Source of the DNA: Larix sibirica
Lineage: Eukaryota > Streptophyta > Pinopsida > Pinales > Pinaceae
Direction: 5' to 3'
NCBI GenBank assembly: GCA_004151065.3
Contig: NWUY0300030160.1
Coordinates: forward strand, 1 to 10,499
DNA: 10,499 nucleotides
In this document: piece after piece, positions 1 to 7,599 of the stretch
Layout: every line of letters starts with the position of its first letter
Numbering within the stretch: position 1 is the stretch's first letter
Made by a program: the position numbers and the translations under genes
Notes under the pieces: generated by a model
Databases searched by the model: none
What the model was told of the DNA's origin: nothing
The model's input: the letters and a program-made list of their open reading frames with translations, nothing else

Positions 1-400
1 GTGTATGATTGTTATTTTGATTTCAAGTACTATTTCATTTCCGAATTAAAGATACAAAATTAACATAAAGAACTAGTTACAAATATACTGAATCCTAGGC
101 CATTACTTACTACTTACAAGGTTAGGGTTCTCAAAATCAATGAAATCAAGTGAGGGAACTCTATATTGTACTTGTGACTTAGACAATTATCATAATAAAT
201 ATTGAATAAGAACAACGTTGAAGTACATAGAATAAGCTTATTTATGTTTTAGATTAGAAACCATCTTAAATATATTGTCAAAACCCATCATAGCTTTTGA
301 TACTAGATATAGAATATATATTTTGATGGGTTTCTCATACTGATTTCATATTGAATGTTTTTTTGCCTTTTTTAAAAATCGTTGCTCCTGTGCATGGACA
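1..400. other. AT-rich non-coding stretch, no gene recognised
   Basis: No reading frame here resembles a protein I know. The stretch is AT-rich. Its 3' end (about 355-395) has a T-rich tract before the glyoxalase fragment and could be the end of a former intron, but no clean AG acceptor lies next to the recognisable coding sequence. The only structure seen is a 10-bp inverted repeat (281-290 with 324-333). Confidence 0.5.
281..333. repeat. 10-bp perfect inverted repeat with 33-bp spacer
   Basis: AAACCCATCA at 281-290 is the exact reverse complement of TGATGGGTTT at 324-333. Pairing does not extend inwards or outwards. The spacer is very AT-rich. It could fold as a hairpin or be chance in biased DNA; no transposon ends or target duplications were recognised around it. 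Confidence 0.45.
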
Positions 401-475
401 ATGAACGATTTGGATTTCATCAAGGATCCAGATGGTTATTGGATTGAAATATTTGATTTGAAAAGGATTGGTTAA
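401..475 (+). pseudogene. Glyoxalase I (lactoylglutathione lyase) last-exon fragment
   Basis: Seen: positions 401-472 read MNDLDFIKDPDGYWIEIFDL followed by KRIG, then TAA at 473-475. Known: plant single-domain glyoxalase I ends with the same block, FIKDPDGYWIEIFDLK plus a short tail. The enzyme isomerises the hemithioacetal of methylglyoxal and glutathione in the cytosol. The Glu of WIEIF (446-448) matches the C-terminal metal-ligand glutamate of the family. Only about 24 residues of a protein of roughly 185 are present, and no other exon was found at 1-400. The TAA may be the true end or a damaged glutamine codon. Inference: an exon fragment, either left from a decayed gene copy or the last exon of a gene whose other exons lie before the window. 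The family call is confident; whether this is a pseudogene is less so. Confidence 0.72.
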
Positions 476-999
476 ATTACTTCTAGTGCAACTAGAAATG
501 CAATCACATTAAGAGTTCATGTTGGAATGTTACATTCCTCTAGAAAGGTCAAGGATTTATTGGGGAATTCTACTATCTATAGATGTTTGAATTTTAGCAT
601 CATGGTTGATCCAAATAGAGATAGGTCTAGGAGACATACATCATTATATGACTTGTTATTGAAATTATGTAGTCAAATGACAGGTGCTTTTATTCCCATC
701 TTTGAACTTTTGTGGTAATGTGTAATGTTGTTGATAAAGTTACACATACTTATCTATGATTCTTATCATGCAAGTTGAGGATTTGTGTGAGTGATACTCT
801 ATAATAATATTCTTAGTTGATTATGTTTTCTTCTTTAGATATCATTTGTATTTGTGTAAGTTTGACAAATGTTTCTATATAATAACTTCAAATTCACAAA
901 TCAGATATTGTATTTGTGAGTTGATGGCATCTTAATGTTGGACTTATAAAATAAACTAGATAAAATATTGTTTTGCATGAAAAAGCACTTATACTTTTG
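476..999. other. Non-coding stretch between glyoxalase fragment and LINE
   Basis: After the TAA at 473 the same frame stays open to the stop at 716-718 (80 codons), but the translation resembles nothing I know and composition is ordinary AT-rich. It may be former 3' UTR. Nothing else is recognised up to the repeat at about 1000. Confidence 0.4.
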
Positions 1000-1066
1000 T
1001 TGGAAGTACCATGAATTTCCATATCATTCAACCCACTTGGAAGTGCCATAATGTACCATGAATTTC
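1000..1066. repeat. Imperfect direct repeat at the LINE edge
   Basis: GTACCATGAATTTC occurs at 1006-1019 and again at 1053-1066. Each copy is preceded by TTGGAAGT (1000-1007 and 1037-1044); the second copy has about ten extra bases between the two blocks. This is a local duplication with an indel. It lies where LINE protein similarity runs out, so it may record the rearrangement that removed the rest of the LINE. Confidence 0.6.
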
Positions 1067-1886
1067 TGACCATCTTACACAAATCTTCATCCTTGAGCCA
1101 GGTTGTATTAAGTTGAAAAGGAAACTTTGAAGATACATAATCCTAGTCAGTTGTAGAGAGATAGGATTATGATCGGATATAGCAGATTGAATAGTACACG
1201 ATCTATATCTTGAACAATTGCTAACTAAAGACTTAGACACCAAGAATCTATCTAGCCTTTTATTGATACCATCCACCCCTGAGCTTTTATTCTTCCAGGT
1301 AGGATACAATTTATTAGGAACAACATCAACTAAATTGTACCTCTGGTTTTTTTTTGGGAAAAACTCTGATAAAGGATCAACAGAAGATTGCAACCCTCAA
1401 CTTTCATTTCAATCCATGGTTAAATTGAGATCCCCAGAAATAATCAAGTTTGGTCATTGAGAATACCACTTGAATCAATTATGTCCCAAAAAGATCTCTC
1501 GTTTTTATAAGGAGCATATCAATTCAATATCTTTATCTCATGATCAAAACCTTTGAGTTTTTCTTCAAGTAAAATACTTGCACAAGTATTAAAATGGGAG
1601 AGAGAAACCACATAAGGGTTCCATATTGCCAATAAACCCCCATATACAACAGTTGCATTAGTAGCACACTCTTCCCAATTAGGGAAAATCCTGAAGAAGT
1701 ATTCACAAGCATTAACACCCGAGTCTCTTGGACTAGAATTAAATCATCTTTATCGGTTTCAAAAAGCCGCTCGAGGGATATGAATTTTGGGCCACCCACT
1801 AACCCCTGATGTTGAAAGAAATACATAACATTAAGAAAACCTCCTAGTGGGTTGCATTGCTCTAAGGGCCCCATACTTAGACACAT
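1028..1886 (-). pseudogene. LINE ORF2 endonuclease (APE) domain remnant
   Basis: This is the N-terminal endonuclease of a non-LTR retrotransposon polyprotein, the enzyme that nicks target DNA to prime reverse transcription. Seen in order: LILVQETR with the catalytic-type Glu (1725-1727); then, after a frameshift, GDLN (1424-1435); RLDRFLVS (around 1235-1258); and SDH at about 1169-1177, the Asp-His pair typical of the active site, followed by NPISLQL. The blocks lie in at least two frames (the open stretches 1533-1886 and 1028-1393 differ in phase). Two in-frame TGA codons at 1409-1411 and 1397-1399 sit where tryptophans would be likely. The normal GDLN-to-SDH spacing is kept. A frameshifted linker continues to about 1020, and the reverse transcriptase that should follow is missing. 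The family call is strong; the gene is non-functional. Confidence 0.85.
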
Positions 1887-1952
1887 TATTAAATTTTACC
1901 ATTCTCAACACCAGATTCCAAATTTAACCTTTCCCTGCTATCCAAATCACCC

Positions 1953-1985
1953 TTTTATTTTATTTTATTTTTATTTTTATTTTTT
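1953..1985. repeat. T-rich (TTTTA)n low-complexity tract
   Basis: The tract is built of TTTTA and TTTTTA units. On the LINE's coding strand it is an A-rich TAAAA tract lying between the end of ORF1 and the endonuclease of ORF2. It is internal to the element, so it is not the LINE's terminal poly(A) tail. Confidence 0.8.
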
Positions 1986-1989
1986 CTGA

Positions 1990-2508
1990 GTTGTAACATT
2001 TTGATGGTGAATCATATTAATAGGGAATGTACTAGGCTTGTCAAAATGTCATAGGTGATTTAGCAACATCAATGTACGATGGAGACACTTTCTTAGGAGA
2101 AACCTGAAGATGATTATGTCCAGTATCTACCATCCCCACTAAATTCTCAATAGATCCCAAAGGTGGGAAATCATCAACATACCCAAAAATTTTAACAAAA
2201 ATTATCATCCACCACATCCAAACTGGATGAAGGCACTCCGTCGCAAGATAAAAAAGGAGGATAAATGATCTCCCTTCTCTCTCCTAGGATTTTGAAAACT
2301 ACTCATATTATGGTCAGTATCAATCGGCTTATAGGCCACTCAATCATCAGAGCAACCAAGAGCGTCAATACTAGGGTTTTGATGGGGGGACACCAAATCT
2401 TTAGGGATTGGATTCATAACATTTATAACAGAAGAAGGAAGAGAGCATCAACACAAGACAACATTTAACACACCCAAATTTCCCCAAATTCTATCATAAC
2501 AGTCCTTT
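1990..2508 (-). other. Degenerate LINE ORF1 3' end / inter-ORF region
   Basis: Between the recognisable ORF1 sequence (ending near 2509) and the A-rich tract, all minus-strand frames are interrupted often. Plant LINE ORF1 proteins have a poorly conserved C-terminal tail of about this length, so I read this as the decayed tail of ORF1. The open plus-strand stretch at 2265-2468 resembles nothing and is taken as chance. Confidence 0.45.
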
Positions 2509-3782
2509 TCAACCAATTTCACAAATTTTAATCAATCCTTCATAGGGAGTAGGAGAAGAAACCAGGGACTTACTTGGAACAAAGTATTCGATTAAATCCT
2601 CTGCATCAAGTTCTGGAAGTGATTGGTCCAAATGGATTTTTTGTGAGGGTGACCCATTTATTGAGCCCAAGACCTTACTAGAATAATCATCCACATACGT
2701 CGAACTGAACCCTCACCAATTTCATTTCAGATGTCCAGTTCTTCGATAAAAATGGCATCTGAAGGGTATACCTTTGTAATCCAATATTTTTTCAAACACC
2801 CTATCTTCCCAATGGATATTTACCTTCTTAGGAGGACCACCAACCACATTTAATTCCACAAGAACCTTTTCCATTTGCTTATCACCAGATATAAAAAATT
2901 TCTTATCCACCATGATAAATTTGCCAAGATGGTTTGTGAGATTAAACAAAATATCCTTGGACAAAAAATGGAGAGGAAAACCAAGAAGTAGGAGCCATAG
3001 ATGCCTCTTCGAAACCTTTTTCTTTTGAGGATTAAATTCTGCATTCCACCTCCAAAAAAGCAAATACCCTTGATCTATTACCCAAAACCTATTCAAGATT
3101 GATAAGGCATTCTTAGTTGAAAGAAAAATAAAACAAAACCAACAATTGGAGAGCATATGCACCTGAGGGCAATACTTAAGCTCAGGTTTCCAAGAAATCA
3201 TGACCCAATCTATCTTTCTGAGCAATTCAATTTTAGGTATTCCAGACGACCGATGAGAGCCTTCTAAGCAAGGCCTTCCACCCTATTTAAGGTTATATCT
3301 TTACCAACAACAAAATCCTCCACCCCATTTTTGACTTTGAAGGCCTTACGCTTCCTTCAATTTTGAGCCCTTAAAGTAATTATACTTGAAGAAAATTGCT
3401 TCCGATGGATGTTCCTATCATTAGAAGAAAGATGACAAGTAATGGAGTCTTCCTATATCCCAGGCGGGTCAGTACAATTAGGGTTCTGGAAAAATAAAAT
3501 GCTCGAAGAACCCAAAACCCCCTCATCATGTAGAACCGCTTCAAATCCACCTTTAGGCTGCTCATAGAAGATTTTGGAACACGTAAAATATTCACCCCGA
3601 ACAACCCCCCGAATCTCGTAGAAAGAGGGTTTTACCAAAGAAGAGGGATCGAGAAACAAAACTTCATTTGAAAACCTAGGAGTGGATGAGACAGATCGCA
3701 TGATAGGATAGGACTTGTCAGTCGATGATAAGACACATGCATCCTTTCCGACATGATTTTTAGCCTTTTTCTTCCTAGACAT
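2509..3782 (-). pseudogene. LINE ORF1 (DUF4283 + zinc-knuckle) remnant
   Basis: This is the nucleic-acid-binding ORF1 protein of a plant L1-type LINE. The likely start is the ATG at 3782-3780 (MSRKKKAKNH, a basic N-terminus); an in-frame ATG 21 bases upstream at 3803 is less typical. Around 3300-3225 there is ALIGR-like sequence. From 3225 to 2722 there is one open stretch of 167 residues with a DUF4283 pattern: WFCFIFLSTKNA, LLFWRWNAEFNP, a short strand then LLLLGFPLHFLS, VLVELNV, and LDYKGIPFRCH. That last block leads into a CCHC knuckle whose first Cys and the GH are kept (RCHFYRRTGHLK). The second Cys position is Tyr, a TGA follows (2722-2724), and the last Cys is not seen. The tail continues in the open stretch 2694-2509. 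At least two frameshifts and several stops. Family assignment is firm. Confidence 0.83.
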
Positions 3783-4030
3783 ATTATAATAAACCCATGT
3801 CACTCTGGAATAAAGCTGCTAAAATCTAGCAGGAAAACTATCTACCAAAGATAGTAGAAGTAAAACTCCACCAAAATAGCCAACATAATAAAAAAGAACC
3901 ATGATTTGCTTGCTCTAAAACCACAATAAACTGAAATTGAATAACAAAGAAAATAAACAAAAAACCCTAGAAGCAACTTGGCGAAAATGAAAATATAACC
4001 GAAAATGAGGTTCCCACTTTTTTAACAAGG
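3783..4030 (-). other. Probable LINE 5' leader
   Basis: This lies directly upstream of the ORF1 ATG on the minus strand. It has no coding similarity and carries a CTAGGGTTTT-type leader sequence (around 3963-3972) common in plant 5' UTRs. It is assigned to the LINE by position only; the outer edge is uncertain. Confidence 0.4.
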
Positions 4031-4204
4031 TTGGTACTAGGATTTTGATCCCAAAAGTTGGACTCCTTGGATGCCCAAGCATAAAAAACATTTTTTAAGA
4101 TGATGTTTTTGTTTGTTTGTTAACCCATGTTCCATGATCATGACTATGCTAATGTAATGACGGGTAAAATTTATTCTAAAACAGAATTGGCATTTTAGCT
4201 TTAG

Positions 4205-4259
4205 GGAGTAATTAATGTATCTTCGTTTTAAAGTGTTGTAAATGGAGCAATTAATGTAT
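4205..4259. repeat. 16-bp direct repeat, 39-bp period
   Basis: GGAGTAATTAATGTAT at 4205-4220 and GGAGCAATTAATGTAT at 4244-4259 differ at one base. They may be the first units of the decayed tandem array that follows, or paired protein-binding sites; the sequence does not decide. Confidence 0.55.
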
Positions 4260-4290
4260 TTTGGATATATGAAACAATAAAAGTTATAAC

Positions 4291-4398
4291 TTATTTCATT
4301 TTCCATCGGCGTGAAATCATGTTTAACAATTATTTATAATTGATTTCCTTTTTAGTCGGCTTGAATTCATTGATTTCGTTTTTATGTTTGAATTCAAG
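4291..4398. repeat. Degenerate tandem repeat, three copies
   Basis: Copies begin at 4291, 4341 and 4371. Copies 1 and 2 are offset by exactly 50 bases and match at about 23 of 30 positions (pattern T-ATTTC-TTTT, TCGGC, TGAA-TCAT). Copy 3 repeats TGATTTC-TTTTTA and TTGAATTCA but is shortened to about 28 bases. Non-coding and old. Confidence 0.5.
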
Positions 4399-4702
4399 TT
4401 AAAATTGGTGATAAACTAAGACTACAAATTATTACATCGATAGGTGTTTATATTTTAGAATTTGGATTGCAATGTCATCTGCTCTTTTCTTAGATTGTAG
4501 GAAGATGAGACAAGTGTAGTGTCTAGATTGATTTTATTGTCGTCGTTCCAAATTTGAAATAAACAATTATAAAAAAATAAAAATAACTGGTAGCTAATGC
4601 ATGGATCATAGGAACTTCAAGGAATACAATATGTTTAACTAGAAGAAAGCCAACGATAATAGGTAGAAGCATGGAAAAAAAGCAACAACTTGTTCGTGGC
4701 AC

Positions 4703-4742
4703 TTAACTTGTGGCCTATGGATGTTTATCAACCACAAGTTAA
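4703..4742. repeat. 11-bp perfect inverted repeat upstream of F-box ATG
   Basis: TTAACTTGTGG (4703-4713) and CCACAAGTTAA (4732-4742) are exact reverse complements separated by 18 bases. Pairing stops at both ends. The right arm ends 145 bases before the ATG at 4888. It could be a cruciform or RNA hairpin, or two sites for one DNA-binding protein in opposite orientation. Confidence 0.65.
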
Positions 4743-4810
4743 ATGGTTGTGCTAGTATATAGTTAACTCAAATTCGATATTTTCAACTAGCTTAGGTCAC
4801 TTAACCTTTC

Positions 4811-4823
4811 CAATTTTATATTA
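4811..4823 (+). promoter_or_regulatory. Possible TATA-type element of the F-box gene
   Basis: CAATTTTATATTA lies about 65-77 bases before the ATG at 4888, a plausible place for a TATA box with a short leader. In DNA this AT-rich such strings are common, so the support is weak. Confidence 0.2.
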
Positions 4824-4887
4824 AGATATGTGGGAAGCTTTGGGTGAAAATCAGCTAGGAGGAGGTAGGTGTGTTTAAAGAGCTCTA

Positions 4888-5309
4888 ATGGAGTTTCTTC
4901 CAGACGATCTCATTCGAGAGTGCTTGATGAGAGTGCCCTACACATCACATGATCAATTGAAAGACACATGTAAAATATGGGAGGATATGGTGAGCATCCA
5001 TGAGTTCTATGTGGATACAAAGATATCTGGGAAAAGCCAACAGGTAATATGCATGATTCAACGATATTGGAGGCATTCTATCATTCACAACTATGCATTA
5101 AGGTTATATGATCATATGAAGGGAACCTTGAAAAATATAACTCCCATGAATTATCTCCAAGTCATGAGCTATCTCCCATTGATCCTCGTGACTATATTGA
5201 AATACCACGATGGTGTAAGTGCATTGTTGTGAAATGGAAGCTGATTCTCATAGGAGAATTCTACATCTACGTGATGATGGTGATGAAGGGTGTATACATT
5301 TACGACTTT
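4888..5309 (+). pseudogene. Truncated F-box/kelch-repeat gene (KMD-like)
   Basis: Seen: from the ATG at 4888 the product starts MEFLPDDLIRECLMRVPY, then a Trp-containing F-box second half (CKIWEDMV), an FY..TKISGKSQQVICMIQ linker, and ALRLYDHMKGTLKNITPM, the strand that opens the first kelch region. This frame runs to 5232, but before that the conserved sequence moves to another phase: CKCIVVKWKLILIG (about 5217-5258) and GVYIYDF (5289-5309). So there is a frameshift between about 5150 and 5205. Known: plant F-box/kelch proteins of the At1g80440/At1g15670 (KMD) group have this order. They act as substrate receptors of SCF ubiquitin ligases, with type-B response regulators and PAL among their targets in Arabidopsis. 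The family is about 350 residues; only about the first 140 are here. At 5310 the similarity ends at a TAG, and retrotransposon sequence begins within a few bases. A broken remnant; the missing kelch repeats are not in this window. Confidence 0.82.
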
Positions 5310-5315
5310 TAGTGT

Positions 5316-5862
5316 ATTGCACAGGAAGATAGGCATAAGCCAACCTAAGAAAACCTTTGCGATGGAATGGGGATGCTATCAACATACAAGCATGCCTTTT
5401 GGAATAAAGAACGCGCCAACATTATTTTCCCAAGTTATTGTTGAATATTTTAAGGAATTTATTCATAAATTCCTAGAAGTATATTTGGATGATTGGATAG
5501 TGTTCATTTTATTGAAATACGACATTGAAATTAAGTGCTTAATGTTGGACGGATGTAGATAGTTCCATATTTCCTTGAACTTGAAGAAGTGTATTTTCTG
5601 CACATCGTTTGGTATCCTGTTGGTTCATGTAGCATGTAAACAAGGTCTTTTGGTTGATCCTGCAAAAAATGTTATTATTGTTGATTTCCCACCACCTAAT
5701 TCAGTGCGAAAACTGCGAGCAACATTGGGACATACAAGGTACTACAGGAATTTTATTAGGGGATACGTGCAGATCACGACCCCACTAGAAAATTTGTCAA
5801 AAAATGAGGTCAAGTTTCAATGGAACGAGGAATGCCAGCAAAGTTTGGATACCTTGAAGTAG
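5316..5862 (+). pseudogene. Gypsy reverse transcriptase, C-terminal half
   Basis: This part copies element RNA into DNA in an active element. Seen: IAQEDRHK at 5316-5339 in one phase, a shift at about 5345, then one phase throughout: FAMEWGCYQ, MPFGIKNAP (RT motif, about 5395-5421), FLEVYLDD with the catalytic Asp pair (YLDD at 5482-5493), the SLNLKKCIF block, GLLVDPAKN, and the connection sequence LRATLGHTRYYRNFIRGY. The upstream RT motifs with the first catalytic Asp are missing because the element is cut there. In-frame TAG codons occur at 5560-5562 and 5860-5862. YLDD is intact, so inactivation comes from truncation and stops. Confidence 0.88.
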
Positions 5863-6300
5863 AAACTGGTAACTGTGCCAATTTTAGTATTTCCAGATTG
5901 GAAGAAGGAATTTCATGTTCATGTAGATGCTTCATCGATTGCATTAGGTGCAGTTATAACACAATTGGGGAAAGGAAATTTGGATCTTCCCATTGCTTTT
6001 GCTAGCAGCAAATTGTTGACTACTGAACAAAAGTACACTACTACAGAAAGTAAAATTATGGTGTATCCACTACATAATTTTAGGCATTATCTGCTAGGAT
6101 CACACTTTAAGATGTACATGGATCATTCTACAAAATGATATTTAGTCAATGAACCATTATTGAGGGGGAAGCTATGCTGATGGTTGTTATTGTTTCGAGA
6201 GTATGACTTTGAAGTGATTGTGAAACTGGGAAAATTAAATTCGGGACCTGATAATTTGTTGTGCATATTAATGGGGGGAGATGTAGGAAATTTGGATGAC
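5863..6300 (+). pseudogene. Gypsy RNase H domain and connection to integrase
   Basis: RNase H degrades the RNA of the RNA:DNA hybrid during reverse transcription. Same phase as the RT. Seen: VPILVFPDWKKEFHVHVDAS with the first catalytic Asp (5926-5928), IALGAVITQ, PIAFAS, a TTTES block with the Glu, FRHYLLG, and MDHS with the last Asp shortly before a TGA at 6136-6138. Between TTTES and MVYPL the segment looks about two residues shorter than in relatives, an in-frame loss. After the TGA, YLVNEPLLRG, then TGA at 6178-6180, WLLLFREYDFEVIVK and LNSGPDNLL follow, the usual RNase H tail in this element type. Confidence 0.85.
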
Positions 6301-7599
6301 AACCTACCAGATGCACACATGTTCATAATATAGATGGTCGATGATTACTTTGCAAATATTTCTCGATTCTTGAGCACAAGAGTAGCTCCACTCGACTTTA
6401 TAGTTGCATAGAAGAAACAACTAGTAGTAAAGGAAGTCGGTTATTAGTTGATAGTGGGGACTTTGTATAAGTTAAGCGTAGATGGTATTCTTCAGCGATG
6501 TGTATTGGAACACAATAGGCCTATGATATTGTCGAAGGAAACATGAAGAGTTGTGAGAGGACGATATGCAAGGAAAGTGATGGCTCAAAATATTTTGTGC
6601 ATGGGATTTTGGTGGCCCACCCTTCATAAGGATGCGAAGGAGTTCAGCCAAACCTATGATTTCTGTCATTGATTTAGGAATCCATCCAGAAGAGATGACA
6701 TGCCGTTAATACCGCAAGTCACATTGTAGGATTTTGACAAATGGGCAGTTGATTTTATTGGATTGATCAACCCACCGACAGAAAGGTTAGGAGCAAGATA
6801 TATAATCACCGTGACAAATTACTTGACCCGATGGGATGAAGCTGAACCTGTTAGATATTGCATCTCACAGACAATTGCGTGGTTTCTATTTGAGAGTATT
6901 GTTACGCAGTTTGGATGTCTAAGAATCATCATGAGTTATTAGGGGACCCATCTTCTGAATAAGACGATTGCAACTTTGATAGAAGAATTTCATATTTATC
7001 ACTAGAAGAGCACACCTTATCATCCTCAGGTAAAAACAATAGTGGAAGTGTTTAAAAAGATCCTAAGCATGTGCTGGTGAACATATGTAATGTCAATCAA
7101 GATAACTGGGACCTAAGGATTCTCGTAGTACTATGGGCATATTGGATAACATGTAAGAAGTTGTGAGGATAAACACCATTTCGACTAGTTTACGGCTAGG
7201 AGGCAGTTATGCCCATGGAGTTCATTATGTCGAGTCTATGCATTGTTATGCTGACAGAGCTCACAGCTTATGGTTTAGTCGAAAAGACTGTTAGAGATAG
7301 TGAAACTGGAGGAAGACCGATTCATCATAGGATTTCATCATCATGTTCAGAAAGAACTTGAAAATGCATGGCATGATAGACATATTAAACATAAGAAGTT
7401 CCAAATAGGAGATCTAGTTTTTCTCTATGACAACAAGTTTTTGAAGCACCCATGAAAGTTTCGAATGCACTGGTTGGGTTTGTATGTGATAGACGCAGGT
7501 GCTGTTTAGTTGGAAAATCTGAACAGGGAAGTCATGGAAGGATTTGTTAATGGAATTCAGCTGAAACTGTATTGGGACAATTGTCCTTCTGTGCAGTAG
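6301..7599 (+). pseudogene. Gypsy integrase remnant
   Basis: Integrase inserts element cDNA into the host chromosome. Seen: a spacer with MVDDYF and KKQLVV; an N-terminal zinc-finger region around 6530-6672 where WWPTLHKDAKE is kept but the expected His/His/Cys/Cys positions appear as Thr, Arg, Tyr and one remaining Cys (DFC); the core with WAVDFIG (first Asp at 6751-6753), RYIITVTNYLTRW, then MSY-stop-GTH at 6931-6951, where the second catalytic Asp is Tyr and a TAG follows; STPYHPQ and VEVFKKIL with the Glu at 7045-7047. The frame shifts at about 7065-7071 (NICNVNQDNWDLR, TPFRLVYG, EAVMPMEF) and returns at about 7290 (KLEEDRFIIGFHHHVQ, AWHDRH, GDLVFLYDNKF, HWLGLYVIDAGAV). Near YVIDAG about four residues seem missing. 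No chromodomain. The stop at 7597-7599 looks like the natural end. Confidence 0.88.

Larger units (their letters stand above)
1020..4030 (-). mobile_element. Decayed L1-type LINE, 5' half only (ORF1 + endonuclease)
   Basis: On the minus strand the parts are in plant L1 order: leader (about 4030-3783), ORF1 with a DUF4283-like domain and zinc-knuckle remnant, an A-rich tract (1985-1953), then an ORF2 start carrying the apurinic/apyrimidinic endonuclease domain. Similarity continues through the linker after the endonuclease to about 1020 and stops. No reverse transcriptase (no YADD-like motif), no ORF2 C-terminal region and no 3' poly(A) end are found downstream. Many stops and several frameshifts show it is long dead. 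The outer limits are approximate: no target-site duplication was identified and the 5' edge at about 4030 is a guess. Confidence 0.82.
4031..4887. other. Intergenic region upstream of the F-box fragment, repeat-bearing
   Basis: No protein similarity was seen on either strand; the minus-strand open stretch at 4306-4037 looks like chance. It contains a 16-bp near-identical direct repeat (4205-4220, 4244-4259), a three-copy degenerate tandem repeat (4291-4398) and an 11-bp inverted repeat (4703-4742). It should include the former promoter of the F-box/kelch gene. Confidence 0.5.

Noticed and set aside
894-1082. Separate small minus-strand gene
   Set aside because: Its first residues continue the LINE linker after the endonuclease in a shifted phase; the rest is featureless.
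1953-1985. T-rich tract as the poly(A) tail of the LINE
   Set aside because: It is internal, between ORF1 and the ORF2 endonuclease on the minus strand, so it cannot be the element's 3' end.
2265-2468. 67-codon plus-strand open frame
   Set aside because: Antisense to the LINE's ORF1 tail, and no recognisable protein.
4037-4306. 89-codon minus-strand open frame
   Set aside because: No similarity, Tyr/Ile/Asn-rich from AT-rich DNA, and it overlaps the tandem-repeat region; chance frame.
4888-5232. Intact small F-box-only gene of 114 codons
   Set aside because: The kelch part continues in another phase to 5309, so the stop at 5230 results from a frameshift in a longer gene.
5310-5320. Splice junction or designed fusion of F-box and RT coding sequence
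   Set aside because: The shared phase is broken by TAG at 5310-5312, and the F-box gene is already frameshifted upstream.
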